A stretch of DNA of 64,000 bases, taken from Chromatiales bacterium (lineage in GTDB: Bacteria; Pseudomonadota; Gammaproteobacteria; UBA6429; Thiohalophilaceae). Shown here piece after piece: positions 24,030 through 33,300 of this stretch. The position numbers were made by a program, and so were the translations under genes. The stretch spans positions 62,001 through 126,000 of the forward strand of contig JALTJZ010000050.1 in assembly GCA_027076325.1 (NCBI GenBank). Direction: 5' to 3'. Below the pieces are notes generated by a model. The model worked only from the letters and a program-made list of their open reading frames with translations. It had not been told where the DNA came from and ran no database searches. Within the stretch, counting starts at the first letter, position 1; each line of letters opens with the position of its first letter.

Positions 24030-24920
24030 TTATTTAGCAGATACCAACTCTAAAATATCGTATAACGACGAGCGGTTTACACCTTGTGCAACAAAAGTTG
24101 TCCACTTGTCTTTTAGCCCCTGCCATGCCAATCGGGCAGCGGCTTCTGAATCAAATCGAGCAAAAACACATGCTCCGGTTCCCGTTAACCTTGCGGGGGC
24201 ATACTGACCTAAGTCTTTTAGCGCCGCGTCTACCTCTGGAACCATCTCGCGAACAACCGGTTCGCAAACATTTTCTACCGTTTGAAATGCCGCCTCAAAA
24301 CCTGAGTCAGACAGCACTTCCGAGAAGTCGCGTATTGTAATCGTTGTGCAATCTCTCCGCAATTGCGAGTGGCCAAAAACTTGGCCTGTAGAGACAAAAA
24401 TTTGTGGAAAAATGACCACATAGGTGCTTTTTGGCAAATTTAAGGGAGAAATTTGCTCTCCTACACCCTCGGCCCATGCGGAACAGCCCCGCACAAAAAT
24501 GGGCACATCGGCGCCTAACTGCACGCCAAGGCTCGCTAATTCGTCCACTTGCAGCCCGCAACCCCATAATTCATTCAATGCCACCAACGTTGTTGCCGCA
24601 TTCGAGCTACCACCACCTAATCCCCCTCCCACCGGCAGCCGCTTTTCTATATATAAGGAAACGCCCTGCGACACCGAGGCCTGCTTTTGAAGTAAACGAG
24701 CCGCTTTTACGATTAAGTCGTCTTCTTCCAGAATATCAGATTCACTCTCTCGGCTAATCACACCGTCATTCCGAATATCAAATTGCAGGGTATCGGCGAT
24801 ATCCAGAATCTGGAAAACTGTTTGCAGTAGATGTAAGCCATCTTCACGTTGACCGGTGATATGTAAAAACAGATTAAGTTTTGCCGGTGCGGGCCAGGAT
24901 TGAAGCTGATTGTTTAGCAT
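24030..24920 (-). CDS. ispE: 4-diphosphocytidyl-2-C-methyl-D-erythritol kinase
   Basis: A 296-aa GHMP kinase of the MEP isoprenoid pathway. PAPAKLNLFLHITGQR with the catalytic Lys opens the protein, the ATP-binding loop is LPVGGGLGGGSSNAATTL, and the catalytic Asp is in LGADVPIFVRG. The C-terminal LTGTGACVFARF is the third GHMP motif. Downstream on the same strand lie tRNA-Gln and prs; upstream is lolB, 44 nt away, the usual lolB-ispE-prs order. Confidence 0.97.
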   Translation of the reverse strand: MLNNQLQSWPAPAKLNLFLHITGQREDGLHLLQTVFQILDIADTLQFDIRNDGVISRESESDILEEDDLIVKAARLLQKQASVSQGVSLYIEKRLPVGGGLGGGSSNAATTLVALNELWGCGLQVDELASLGVQLGADVPIFVRGCSAWAEGVGEQISPLNLPKSTYVVIFPQIFVSTGQVFGHSQLRRDCTTITIRDFSEVLSDSGFEAAFQTVENVCEPVVREMVPEVDAALKDLGQYAPARLTGTGACVFARFDSEAAARLAWQGLKDKWTTFVAQGVNRSSLYDILELVSAK

Positions 24921-24964
24921 TTATTTTCTTTGTTTATTGAGATGTTTGCAGGTAGGCGTAACTA

Positions 24965-25612
24965 TCAAGTTCGATCAAACAACCATTCACCCACAACAAT
25001 ACGGACTTCCACGTCGTCGCCCTTGTGAATAAATATCTTATCCGGTAATTCAACGTTGATATTATCAGCTTTTGTGTAGCGTTTAAAACTAACATCCCAT
25101 TGTTCCTGGCTTAATGATTCAAGCCGCCCAAGTTGATCAAGCTTCACTTTATTTACGGCAAGGTTCGAGCTTGACTGCAGCAAACCCAGTATCCAGAACC
25201 GTAAATAACTTAACGGCATGACAATGCCGGTATGATTGAGCAATAGCTCCTCGGGGGTCGATGCATAAAAAATCTGGTTATCCGAATCCCTTAATAAAAC
25301 ACCGTTGGAACCACCTGCTAACTGAATTTTGCCCGCACCAAAAGGGCCGGACAAAAAAATGACATACTGGTCACCACGTTGCTCCCAATCCACACTCAAT
25401 GCCCAGAGTTCGACACCATTAACAACCACCATCCGGCCTTTCATTTGCCAGCTCGATAAGTTGGACAACTGCTGCCGCCGTTGTTGCCAGCGTTGTTGTA
25501 CCTGCCCCTCAGAAATCTTTTTAACCACTGCTGGTTTTGTCGCAAGCGAACTGCACGAGCCCAAAACCAGACTCACCGACATGCTTAACAGCAATACAAA
25601 TATTTTAGACAT
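24965..25612 (-). CDS. lolB: Outer-membrane lipoprotein receptor LolB
   Basis: A 215-aa lipoprotein that receives lipoproteins from LolA and inserts them in the outer membrane. The signal peptide ends in the lipobox LGSC with C19. The mature protein has the LolB landmarks LSSWQMKGRMVV, then a hydrophobic-strand barrel including GPFGAGKIQLAGG and NQIFYASTPEELLLNHTG. Positions next to ispE and a TPR lipoprotein are normal for this gene. No strong ribosome binding site is seen, so it may be translated from the upstream transcript, 22 nt after the TPR gene. Confidence 0.93.
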   Translation of the reverse strand: MSKIFVLLLSMSVSLVLGSCSSLATKPAVVKKISEGQVQQRWQQRRQQLSNLSSWQMKGRMVVVNGVELWALSVDWEQRGDQYVIFLSGPFGAGKIQLAGGSNGVLLRDSDNQIFYASTPEELLLNHTGIVMPLSYLRFWILGLLQSSSNLAVNKVKLDQLGRLESLSQEQWDVSFKRYTKADNINVELPDKIFIHKGDDVEVRIVVGEWLFDRT

Positions 25613-25634
25613 AATTGATGGTGTTTAAAATAAA

Positions 25635-27458
25635 CTAGGGGTTGGGCATAAAACGCTTAATCGCATTTAACAGCGTGTCATGCTCAGGGGTTTCACGTAG
25701 CGAATTTTTCCAGATACGCTTTGCTTCTTCTTTGTCACCCCGTACCCATAAGACTTCACCTAAATGTGCCGCAACTTCGGCATCGTTAAACAGGGCAAAA
25801 GCGCGCTTTAAATAAGTAACGGCTTTATCCAGCTTGCCCAACCGATAATAAGCCCAGCCCATACTATCGATAATGGCCGGATCAGTTGGCCGCAACTGAT
25901 ACGCCTGTTGAATATATTCCATTCCTTCATGCACCTTATCGGTCTTATCAACCAGGGTATAGCCTAACGCATTGAGTGTTTGAATATTTTGTGGGTCTAG
26001 TTTAATAATATGGCGCAAATCGGTGATCGCCTCATTGATTTTATTTAACTTTTCAAAAGCAAGTGCGCGCGCATACAGCAAATCCAGATTATCCGGAATA
26101 GCATTTAGTCCATCCGTATAAAGCTCCAGTGCCTCAATATACATTTTATTTTCACGTAACACTTCACCTTCAGCAATGTATAACCTGACCTGCTCATTCG
26201 GCTTACTAACATTAATATTTTTTACCTGCTCACGTGCCTGGCTTACTTTACCTTGTTTACCCAATAAAACAATAACACGCAAACGTGATTCAAATGCATA
26301 AACGCCTGTTTGTACTTTTGAATACCACTCTATTGCCTGTGAAAAATCTTTTTTCTTTTCTTTAATTTGTCCAAGATAAAAATTAGCTTCATTTTTATGC
26401 TCACCTGAGTCCGACAAACGAATAAAATGTTTCTCGGCTAATTCAATTTTATTCATTTGATTTGCAAGCAAACCCATGGCATACAGTGCCGTCATATTTT
26501 TATTTGCCGAATAAACTTTTTTAAACTCTGCATATGCTGCCGGGTATTTTTTAGCATCGACAAGCTTGCGTGCAAAATATAAACGTAGTGTATAATTATC
26601 CGGTTGTTGTTGTAACTCTTTTGCTAACCACGCAATCGCTTCGTCATTTTTCCCGAGCCGATGTAAAATGGTTGCCTTTAAAACAGTGGCTTCATTCCAG
26701 TGTTTTTTAAGGCGTAACGCTTTATCAATAGCTCTGTTTGCGATCTGGTATTCTTTTGTTAATAACGCCAGATTAGCGTAGGCATAGTGGGCACTTGCGC
26801 TTTCAGGGTACTTACCAATTAAGCGCTTCATAATATCCAGCGCAATATTTTTATCCCGTTCTTTACTCAACAATGAAGTGATCAGCATAAATATTTTTTG
26901 CTCATTCTTCCTGCTCAGGCTGAGTACTTTCTCAAAATGTTTAAGTGCATTTTCAACATCGCCTGCACGGACTAACATTGCAGCCGTAATTTGATGTGCT
27001 TCCGCGCTGGCCGGTGCAAGTTGTACCCAAATTTTAGCCGCTTCTAATGCAGCCTGGTTTTTTCGTGCAAAAATAGCAACCCGGCTGGCGCGTTCAGCCA
27101 CGCCGGCATCCTGAGACAGTTTTGCCGCCTCAAGATAATTAGCAACAGCAATATTCAACTTGCCACGCTGTCCGGCAATCTCGGCCACCATTAAATGCTG
27201 TAAGACTTCTGTGCTCAGGCCTTTGCCTTTCGGTGAAAAAACGGACGCTTCCAGAGGGCTTCGAGTTTTTTTTGCGGTGGGTTTTGACTGTGATTTTGAC
27301 TGTAATTTTGACTGGGGTTCTGATTTAGCAGCCGTTTTTTCGCTCTGTGGTGCCGACACCTTGCCATTAGCAAGCGGCTTTTGAACGAATGTACCACCAC
27401 AACTGGCTAAAAACAGGCTGGCGAAGGCCAAAATCAGGATGTTTTTTGTCTTTTGCAT
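25635..27458 (-). CDS. TPR-repeat lipoprotein upstream of lolB
   Basis: A 607-aa protein of about fifteen tetratricopeptide repeats, starting at ATG 27456-27458; an in-frame TTG eight codons earlier is less likely. MQKTKNILILAFASLFLASC is a lipoprotein signal peptide with the lipobox ASC. A low-complexity Lys/Ser/Gln segment (about 35-65, with a repeated SQSK/LQSK pattern) follows before the TPRs. This large TPR protein lies beside lolB in many gammaproteobacteria, and a role in outer-membrane biogenesis is suspected but unproven. It is divergent from hemA, as usual. Confidence 0.85.
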   Translation of the reverse strand: MQKTKNILILAFASLFLASCGGTFVQKPLANGKVSAPQSEKTAAKSEPQSKLQSKSQSKPTAKKTRSPLEASVFSPKGKGLSTEVLQHLMVAEIAGQRGKLNIAVANYLEAAKLSQDAGVAERASRVAIFARKNQAALEAAKIWVQLAPASAEAHQITAAMLVRAGDVENALKHFEKVLSLSRKNEQKIFMLITSLLSKERDKNIALDIMKRLIGKYPESASAHYAYANLALLTKEYQIANRAIDKALRLKKHWNEATVLKATILHRLGKNDEAIAWLAKELQQQPDNYTLRLYFARKLVDAKKYPAAYAEFKKVYSANKNMTALYAMGLLANQMNKIELAEKHFIRLSDSGEHKNEANFYLGQIKEKKKDFSQAIEWYSKVQTGVYAFESRLRVIVLLGKQGKVSQAREQVKNINVSKPNEQVRLYIAEGEVLRENKMYIEALELYTDGLNAIPDNLDLLYARALAFEKLNKINEAITDLRHIIKLDPQNIQTLNALGYTLVDKTDKVHEGMEYIQQAYQLRPTDPAIIDSMGWAYYRLGKLDKAVTYLKRAFALFNDAEVAAHLGEVLWVRGDKEEAKRIWKNSLRETPEHDTLLNAIKRFMPNP

Positions 27459-27582
27459 AAAAAAATGTTCTCTATTGACCAACTATAGCCAACTTTTGCT
27501 GGTTTTACCTTTATAATACGCGCCTATCTGTTTTTAGCAATATTTTGGTTTTGCTACAACCGACTAGACTTGATTTTAACCT

Positions 27583-27608
27583 CTTAGCCTCTCATTTCAG
27601 AGACTAAG
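27583..27608. promoter_or_regulatory. Inverted repeat in the hemA leader
   Basis: CTTAGCCTCT and AGAGACTAAG pair at 9 of 10 positions with a 6-nt loop, 41 bp before the hemA start in the 191-bp gap between divergent genes. It could be a leader hairpin or an operator; no known regulator site was recognised. Confidence 0.3.
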
Positions 27609-27649
27609 GTACTGATTTGTAGACGTGACTTGACAATATAAGTTCCAAA

Positions 27650-28912
27650 GTGGCTATTTTCGCATTCGGCATTAATCATAAAACCGCGCCTGTTGATATA
27701 CGGGAACAGGTTGCTTTTACCCCGGAAAAATTACCTGGCGCACTCACCGGCATGCTGAAGCAGTCCCCTGCCTCTGAAGCGGCCATCATCTCCACTTGCA
27801 ACCGTACAGAATTGTACTGCGAACTTCATGCCAACGACAGTGATGCATTGATCCGCTGGTTTGCTGATTTTCATTCACTGGAACACAACGTACTCAAACC
27901 CTATATATACAGCTTTACCGATCAGGATGCGGTTAAACATATTCTGCGCGTAGCCAGTGGTCTGGACTCCCTCGTTTTAGGCGAGCCACAAATTCTTGGT
28001 CAGATTAAAGATGCCTACGGCACGGCAACCGATGCCGGCACCATCGGCCGACAGTTAAACCGTTTATTCCAGCATACTTTCTCGGTCGCCAAACAGGTAC
28101 GCACCGATACCGCTATCGGTAGCAGCCCGGTTTCGGTTGCCTTTGCCGCCGTTTCACTGGCAAAACGTATTTTTGCTAATTTACAGGATCACACCGCCTT
28201 GCTTATCGGTGCGGGCGATACCATTGAATTAGTCGCACGGCATTTAAAAGAGCAGAACATTAAAAATATGATTGTCGCCAACCGCACCGTTGAACGTGCC
28301 CGACTACTCGCCGAGCAATTTAATGCCGAAGCCATTGCGCTCGCCGATATGCCTTCACGATTAGTGGATGCCGATATTATTATTTCTTCCACTGCCAGTC
28401 AGTTGCCTATTCTGGGCAAAGGCGCGGTTGAAAGCGCACTCAAGGCACGTAAGCACCGTCCGATGTTTATGGTCGACATTGCGGTACCACGCGATATCGA
28501 AACCGAAGTGGGCGATTTACGCGATGTGTATTTATACACCGTGGACGATCTGCACGATGTCATCGAAGAAGGCCAGCAATCACGTGAACAGGCGGCTAAA
28601 CAGGCCGAAGAAATTATTGAAAATGAAACCCAGCATTTCCTGGGCTGGTTGCGCTCACTGGATGCCGTGGATACCATCCGGTCTTACCGCGACAAAGCGG
28701 ATATGATTCGTGAAGAAGCCTTGCAACTGGCACAAAAACAACTGGCCGCAGGTAAAGATCCCGATCAAGTCATGCAGGAACTGGCACGCTCCATTACTAA
28801 CAAACTGGTTCATGACCCCAGTGTGCAACTTAACCGTGCCGCTTATGATGGTCGTAATGAATTACTGGATATGGCACAGGAACTGTTCAACCTGAACGCC
28901 GATAATAATTAA
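27650..28912 (+). CDS. hemA: Glutamyl-tRNA reductase
   Basis: A 420-aa NADPH enzyme that makes glutamate semialdehyde from Glu-tRNA, the first step of tetrapyrrole synthesis by the C5 route. The active-site Cys50 is in [10 protein letters not shown], followed by [16 protein letters not shown] and the nucleotide-binding [12 protein letters not shown]. The C-terminal dimerisation helix ends at about 415. The start is GTG at 27650: upstream in-frame codons soon meet a stop, and the family begins at this point. There is little ribosome binding site. prfA follows after 20 nt, the classic hemA-prfA pair. Confidence 0.97.
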   Translation: MAIFAFGINHKTAPVDIREQVAFTPEKLPGALTGMLKQSPASEAAIISTCNRTELYCELHANDSDALIRWFADFHSLEHNVLKPYIYSFTDQDAVKHILRVASGLDSLVLGEPQILGQIKDAYGTATDAGTIGRQLNRLFQHTFSVAKQVRTDTAIGSSPVSVAFAAVSLAKRIFANLQDHTALLIGAGDTIELVARHLKEQNIKNMIVANRTVERARLLAEQFNAEAIALADMPSRLVDADIIISSTASQLPILGKGAVESALKARKHRPMFMVDIAVPRDIETEVGDLRDVYLYTVDDLHDVIEEGQQSREQAAKQAEEIIENETQHFLGWLRSLDAVDTIRSYRDKADMIREEALQLAQKQLAAGKDPDQVMQELARSITNKLVHDPSVQLNRAAYDGRNELLDMAQELFNLNADNN

Positions 28913-28932
28913 ATAGCAATCGTAGTCAATAA

Positions 28933-30018
28933 ATGAAAGCCTCTATAAAAGCAAAACTCGAAAATCTGGCCGAGCGTCTGGAAGAAATTAATGCCCTGAT
29001 GGCCGATCCTGATGTTATCAGCGATCAAAATCAGTTCCGTGCCCTGTCAAAAGAATACGCGCAGATCAATCCAGTTGTCAGTTGTTTTAATAACTACCAG
29101 ACAACCTTGTCAGATATTGAAGAAGCGCAAAGCATGTTGAAAGATGACGATGATGACATGCGGGAAATGGCCAAAGAAGAATTAAAAGATGCCACTGAGC
29201 GACTTGAAAAGCTCGAACAGGAATTACAAATTTTAATGCTGCCGGTTGACCCTAACGAAGGTAAAAACGTATTTCTGGAAATTCGTGCCGGAGCCGGTGG
29301 TGATGAAGCCTCTATTTTTGCCGGTGATTTATTTCGCATGTATTCACGTTATGCTGAAAAGCGCAAATGGAAAATCGAAATCATTAATGAAAACCGGGGG
29401 GAACATGGCGGTTATAAAGAAATTATCAGTCGCATAATTGGTGATGATGTTTATGCCCGATTAAAATTTGAGTCGGGCGGCCACCGTGTACAGCGCGTAC
29501 CGGAAACTGAATCTCAGGGGCGAGTACATACCTCCGCCTGCACGGTTGCGATTATGCCAGAAGCCGATGAAGTTGAAGAAAATGAAATTAACATGGGCGA
29601 TATACGGGTTGATACCTTTCGTGCGTCTGGCGCTGGCGGCCAGCATGTAAATAAAACCGACTCAGCTATCCGCTTAACCCATTTACCTACTGGTATTGTG
29701 GTTGAATGTCAGGATGAGCGTTCACAACATAAAAACAAAGCCCGTGCGCTGTCTGTTTTACAGGCCAAACTGTTCCAGATTGAGCAGGACAAACTGAATG
29801 CGGAGCAGGCACAAACACGAAAATTACTGGTGGGCAGTGGTGACCGTTCAGAGCGTATCCGAACTTATAATTTTCCACAGGGTCGCTTATCGGATCACCG
29901 TATTAATTTAACCCTGTATAAACTCGATGACATTATGCAAGGTGAATTAGATGAAGTAATTGAGCCGCTTATTAATGAAGATCAGGCCGACATGCTGGCT
30001 TCGATGGGCGAAGAATAA
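28933..30018 (+). CDS. prfA: Peptide chain release factor 1
   Basis: A 361-aa factor that ends translation at UAA and UAG. The GGQ catalytic loop is at 235-237 (GAGGQHVNK). The codon-reading tripeptide is PET at 190-192 ([14 protein letters not shown]), a PxT variant of RF1, not the SPF of RF2. It follows hemA directly. The usual next gene, prmC, which methylates this GGQ glutamine, is not downstream here but 2.4 kb away on the other strand. Confidence 0.97.
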   Translation: MKASIKAKLENLAERLEEINALMADPDVISDQNQFRALSKEYAQINPVVSCFNNYQTTLSDIEEAQSMLKDDDDDMREMAKEELKDATERLEKLEQELQILMLPVDPNEGKNVFLEIRAGAGGDEASIFAGDLFRMYSRYAEKRKWKIEIINENRGEHGGYKEIISRIIGDDVYARLKFESGGHRVQRVPETESQGRVHTSACTVAIMPEADEVEENEINMGDIRVDTFRASGAGGQHVNKTDSAIRLTHLPTGIVVECQDERSQHKNKARALSVLQAKLFQIEQDKLNAEQAQTRKLLVGSGDRSERIRTYNFPQGRLSDHRINLTLYKLDDIMQGELDEVIEPLINEDQADMLASMGEE

Positions 30019-30031
30019 ATTAAATTCAAAT

Positions 30032-30895
30032 TTAAGCCACTCTTTGGCTTGAATAAAAAATACCAACTGTATCGGCATAAACCGCTTTCGAAATATTTAC
30101 AATATCTTTCAGGTATGCCGGCGTACTATTTAAAACAGTCCAGACTTTTTCATCTAGAACAAGGTTTGCCTTGCTTGGAAATAAAGGCACAATCTGATTG
30201 GCCACCACATTAGCCAAATGCAATAGACTCGATTCTGTTATAAAATTTTGAGCCTGGCTCGGAATATGGTGGTACCTGACTGGCTCAACCAATGAATCAG
30301 GTAACCCCCATTCTTTTAGTAATGCGGCACCTAACTCGGCATGGTCATATCCAAATGTGGCTTTTTCAAGTTCATTCACATCCAGCTCGGTATTGGACTT
30401 CAGCTGTTGAAGCACACGACTGGATAAATCGGGCTCGGCCAGATACATCATCAATTTACCAATATCATGCAGCAAACCAGCAACAAAAACCCGTTCGGAC
30501 TGCTGTATGCCTAATTCAGTTACAATCGTTCTGGCCGCGGTTGCGCAGGCAATATTATGGCACCAGAATGTTTCCAGACTCAGCAGATTTTGAGGAATAT
30601 GATTAAACTTCCGAATAACCAGTGTTGCCATCGCTAAATCACGAAGCTGCGCTGTTCCCACAACGGCAATCGCCATCGTAATAGTGTCAATCTGTTGTGG
30701 AAAACTGTAAAAGGGACTGTTTACAATTTGCAGTAACCGTGCAGTTAAAGCGGCATCCATTACAATCACATCAGTAATGTCCTGTGCTGTTGAATGGGGA
30801 TCGTCGATCAGCGTATTTAATTCTAGCGCAACATCGGGCAGTGAAACTAAATTAATATTCTGTTGCACAATGTCTTGTACAGTTAACTTAGGCAT
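30032..30895 (-). CDS. HDOD-domain signalling protein
   Basis: A 287-aa protein consisting of one HDOD domain (about 10-210) and a helical tail. HDOD is a degenerate HD fold found in signalling proteins; here FVAGLLHDIGKLM retains an HD pair, and a second FGYDHAELGAALLKEWGLP follows. ATG 30893-30895 has GAGGG 7-8 nt upstream and is preferred over a TTG 17 codons earlier. It converges on prfA with 13 bp between stops. Such proteins often act with c-di-GMP or chemotaxis systems; no partner is adjacent. Confidence 0.85.
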   Translation of the reverse strand: MPKLTVQDIVQQNINLVSLPDVALELNTLIDDPHSTAQDITDVIVMDAALTARLLQIVNSPFYSFPQQIDTITMAIAVVGTAQLRDLAMATLVIRKFNHIPQNLLSLETFWCHNIACATAARTIVTELGIQQSERVFVAGLLHDIGKLMMYLAEPDLSSRVLQQLKSNTELDVNELEKATFGYDHAELGAALLKEWGLPDSLVEPVRYHHIPSQAQNFITESSLLHLANVVANQIVPLFPSKANLVLDEKVWTVLNSTPAYLKDIVNISKAVYADTVGIFYSSQRVA

Positions 30896-31067
30896 CACTT
30901 TACCCTCTAAATTTATGGCTGGTTTTTTTAGCTTATTCTCTGGCAATATTGGCCAGAGGCATGTCTACTATTTTATAAAGTCTAGAGTCGGTAAGTGATT
31001 TTTTCTGTGAAATATTTACATTTTAAGGCTAAATTTGTTTAAAAATTAACCGATTACAGGCAAAATA

Positions 31068-31811
31068 TCATATTTTGCAGATGGCACAGGCCGGATCCTG
31101 TTTTAATTTTATGCTGCGCCATTCCATCGTATAGGCATCCAGCAGTAGCAGGCGCGACTGGAGTGATCTGCCCGTCTCCGTTAATAACTTGAGTACTTCC
31201 GTGGCCTGAATCGATCCAATAATACCCACCACAGGTGCCAATACACCATTTTCACTACAGGTTTGTTCAAGCTCTTCATTGGTATCGGAATACAAACATT
31301 GATAGCAGGGGCTACCGGGGATATTGCTAAACACACTGACCTGTCCCTCAAAACGAATAGCGGCACCGGAGACCAGTGGCGTTTGAGAACGAACACAGGC
31401 TGCATTAATTGCAAACCGGGCTGCAAAGTTATCCGTCCCATCGACAACACAGTCAACACCTTGCAAACTGTCTTCAAGCGCCTGTGCCGACAGCTTTTCG
31501 CTTAATGTACTGACTTTAATACTCGAATTCAGCGCATGTAAAGTCTGCTTAGCCGAGGCGACTTTACTCTCACCAATATTGCTTTCACGGTGAATAATCT
31601 GCCGCTGCAAATTAGACATATCAACCTGATCAAAATCAGCGAGGATTAAATGCCCCACCCCGGCGGCAGCCAGATACATTGCCACAGGCGAGCCTAGCCC
31701 ACCTAAACCCATTACTAAAACAGTGGAATCCAGTAATTTTTGCTGGCCGGCCACATCAATCTGGGGCAGCATGATTTGCCGACTATAGCGAAGCAGTTGA
31801 TCATCATTCAT
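31068..31811 (-). CDS. moeB: MoeB/ThiF-like adenylyltransferase (HesA/MoeB family)
   Basis: A 247-aa E1-like enzyme that adenylates the C terminus of a small sulfur-carrier protein (MoaD or ThiS). It has the nucleotide loop GLGGLGSP at 35-42, DFDQVDMSNLQRQ with the key Asp and Arg, and the zinc pairs C169/C172 and C242/C245. C185 in QTCSENGVLAP is the conserved Cys of the family. No rhodanese domain is attached. In pseudomonads moeB follows prmC after hemA-prfA; here it is near prmC but both are inverted relative to hemA-prfA. MoeB and ThiF cannot be separated by sequence alone. Confidence 0.88.
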   Translation of the reverse strand: MNDDQLLRYSRQIMLPQIDVAGQQKLLDSTVLVMGLGGLGSPVAMYLAAAGVGHLILADFDQVDMSNLQRQIIHRESNIGESKVASAKQTLHALNSSIKVSTLSEKLSAQALEDSLQGVDCVVDGTDNFAARFAINAACVRSQTPLVSGAAIRFEGQVSVFSNIPGSPCYQCLYSDTNEELEQTCSENGVLAPVVGIIGSIQATEVLKLLTETGRSLQSRLLLLDAYTMEWRSIKLKQDPACAICKI

Positions 31812-31884
31812 GAAACAGGAGTATAAAGAAAAATGCCCGAAGAAACGACTTCAACTCTGCTTTGTGCCAGCAACAAAAACTGAA

Positions 31885-32286
31885 CTACAGATAATGCCGC
31901 CAATGTACCGGACGTTGATCTCGGCAACCGTGTAGACGGCGTTGATAACCCTGCACAAAAATATCACGGATCATTTTTGAGGTGCTAATCCCAAGGTTTT
32001 CGCGTAAGGTATTTTCAGTATAGGCATACAGGGCATTTTTAACTTTGCTTAACAAACTCTGATCAAGCTGAAAGCCAACTGATTCCAGCGCTTCCAGAAT
32101 AATTTCCATGGTTAGCAGACGAATATCATAGGTAATAAACAGCTGTGTTTCACTCAGGTATTTTAAATCAAGCACGCCTTCAACATCTGCCAGTAAAAAA
32201 ATAGCAGACTTTGCCTGATTCTGATTTTTTCCAAACCGGCTAAAAAGAATATCACGTCGTTTTGTTAGTGACTCCACTTGAATCAA
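31885..32286 (-). CDS. Small protein of unknown function, HMA-like fold predicted
   Basis: About 130 aa. The stretch GVLDLKYLSETQLFITYDIRLLTMEIILEALESVGFQL has the beta-alpha-beta order of a ferredoxin-like heavy-metal-associated domain but lacks the CxxC metal site, so binding would differ. The C terminus is basic and aromatic, ending PVHWRHYL. The start is uncertain: TTG at 32284-32286, or GTG three codons later. It lies 73 nt upstream of moeB on the same strand and may be co-transcribed. No firm family was recognised. Confidence 0.5.
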   Translation of the reverse strand: MIQVESLTKRRDILFSRFGKNQNQAKSAIFLLADVEGVLDLKYLSETQLFITYDIRLLTMEIILEALESVGFQLDQSLLSKVKNALYAYTENTLRENLGISTSKMIRDIFVQGYQRRLHGCRDQRPVHWRHYL

Positions 32287-32435
32287 CCTGCATGCTTAAC
32301 CTTGTAGTTGAATATTATTTGAGCATTATTTGCCATTTCCTAATTTCAGGGTAACGCGTCAGCAAACGAATTTCTAGCCACTATAGGGTGATTTAGTGCA
32401 ACTTTTTATTGTTTAGTATTTAATAATACAGTTAA

Positions 32436-33281
32436 TTACTGTTTTTTTGCCAGGGTGACGCGATCATTTTTTGCCAGATCTTTAATTGTTTTTACATCAA
32501 CAAAACCATTCTCACTCAACAGCGCGCGCACCAACGCCGCTTGCTGATAACCATGCTCAAACAATAGCCAACCACCGTGTTTTAACCAGGATTGAGCTTG
32601 CTCGGCAATGTGTCGAATCGCTGTTAAGCCATCCTCACCCGAGGCCAACGCACTAACAGGTTCGAATCGCACATCCCCCTGCGTTAAATGCACGTCATCA
32701 CACTCAACATACGGTGGGTTTGAGACAATGAGATCAAATTGTTGTTGCGGAATAGATTGAAACCAGTCACTTTGTATAAATTCAATAGCCTGTTGATGTC
32801 TTTTGCTATTATGCTTCGCAATATCTAAAGCTCGGGTCGAAATATCCGTTGCAATAATTTGTGGTAGCAACTGTTTTTTTGACAATTCAGATGCCACTGC
32901 AATCGCAATGGCGCCACTTCCTGTGCCTAATTCAAGAATACGCTTCAACCTCTGCTGCTTTGCAATGCGGATGACCTGCTCGACCAGTAGTTCTGTCTCG
33001 GGACGGGGGATAAGTGTTGCCCTTGAGACTTTTAAGTCCAGTGACCAGAATTGCTTTGACTCTAATATATAGGCAATGGGTTCACCCCGCTCTCGGCGCT
33101 GCACCAGCTTTAGAAAAGCCTGTAATATCTCTGGTTCTAACGCCTGCTCTGGCCAGGTGCGCAAATAAACAGATGGTTTTTGTAAAACAAAACTTAACAG
33201 GCATTGTGCATCCAGTCGTGGCGAATCAGAAACCGGTTCTAAGCACTGCTGAGCTGTTTTAAGCGCATGCTGAATAATCAT
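32436..33281 (-). CDS. prmC: Release factor glutamine methyltransferase PrmC
   Basis: A 281-aa SAM-dependent enzyme that methylates the GGQ glutamine of release factors. The N-terminal helical domain (about 1-75) is followed by IPRPETELLVE, the SAM loop ELGTGSGAIAIA at 117-128, and the catalytic NPPY at 188-191. It is 149 bp upstream of the small HMA-like gene, and 19 bp downstream of hslO on the same strand. In most relatives it follows prfA; here it is inverted and apart from prfA. Confidence 0.95.
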   Translation of the reverse strand: MIIQHALKTAQQCLEPVSDSPRLDAQCLLSFVLQKPSVYLRTWPEQALEPEILQAFLKLVQRRERGEPIAYILESKQFWSLDLKVSRATLIPRPETELLVEQVIRIAKQQRLKRILELGTGSGAIAIAVASELSKKQLLPQIIATDISTRALDIAKHNSKRHQQAIEFIQSDWFQSIPQQQFDLIVSNPPYVECDDVHLTQGDVRFEPVSALASGEDGLTAIRHIAEQAQSWLKHGGWLLFEHGYQQAALVRALLSENGFVDVKTIKDLAKNDRVTLAKKQ

Positions 33282-33300
33282 TAAGAGAGACCATTACCGC

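Noticed and set aside
28189-28706. Open frames overlapping hemA on both strands
   Set aside because: They lie wholly within a well-conserved gene and have no start signals.
30019-30060. Hairpin AAGCCACTCTTTGGCTT as a prfA terminator
   Set aside because: It lies in the coding end of the HDOD gene, the stem is only 6 bp and no T tract follows on either strand.
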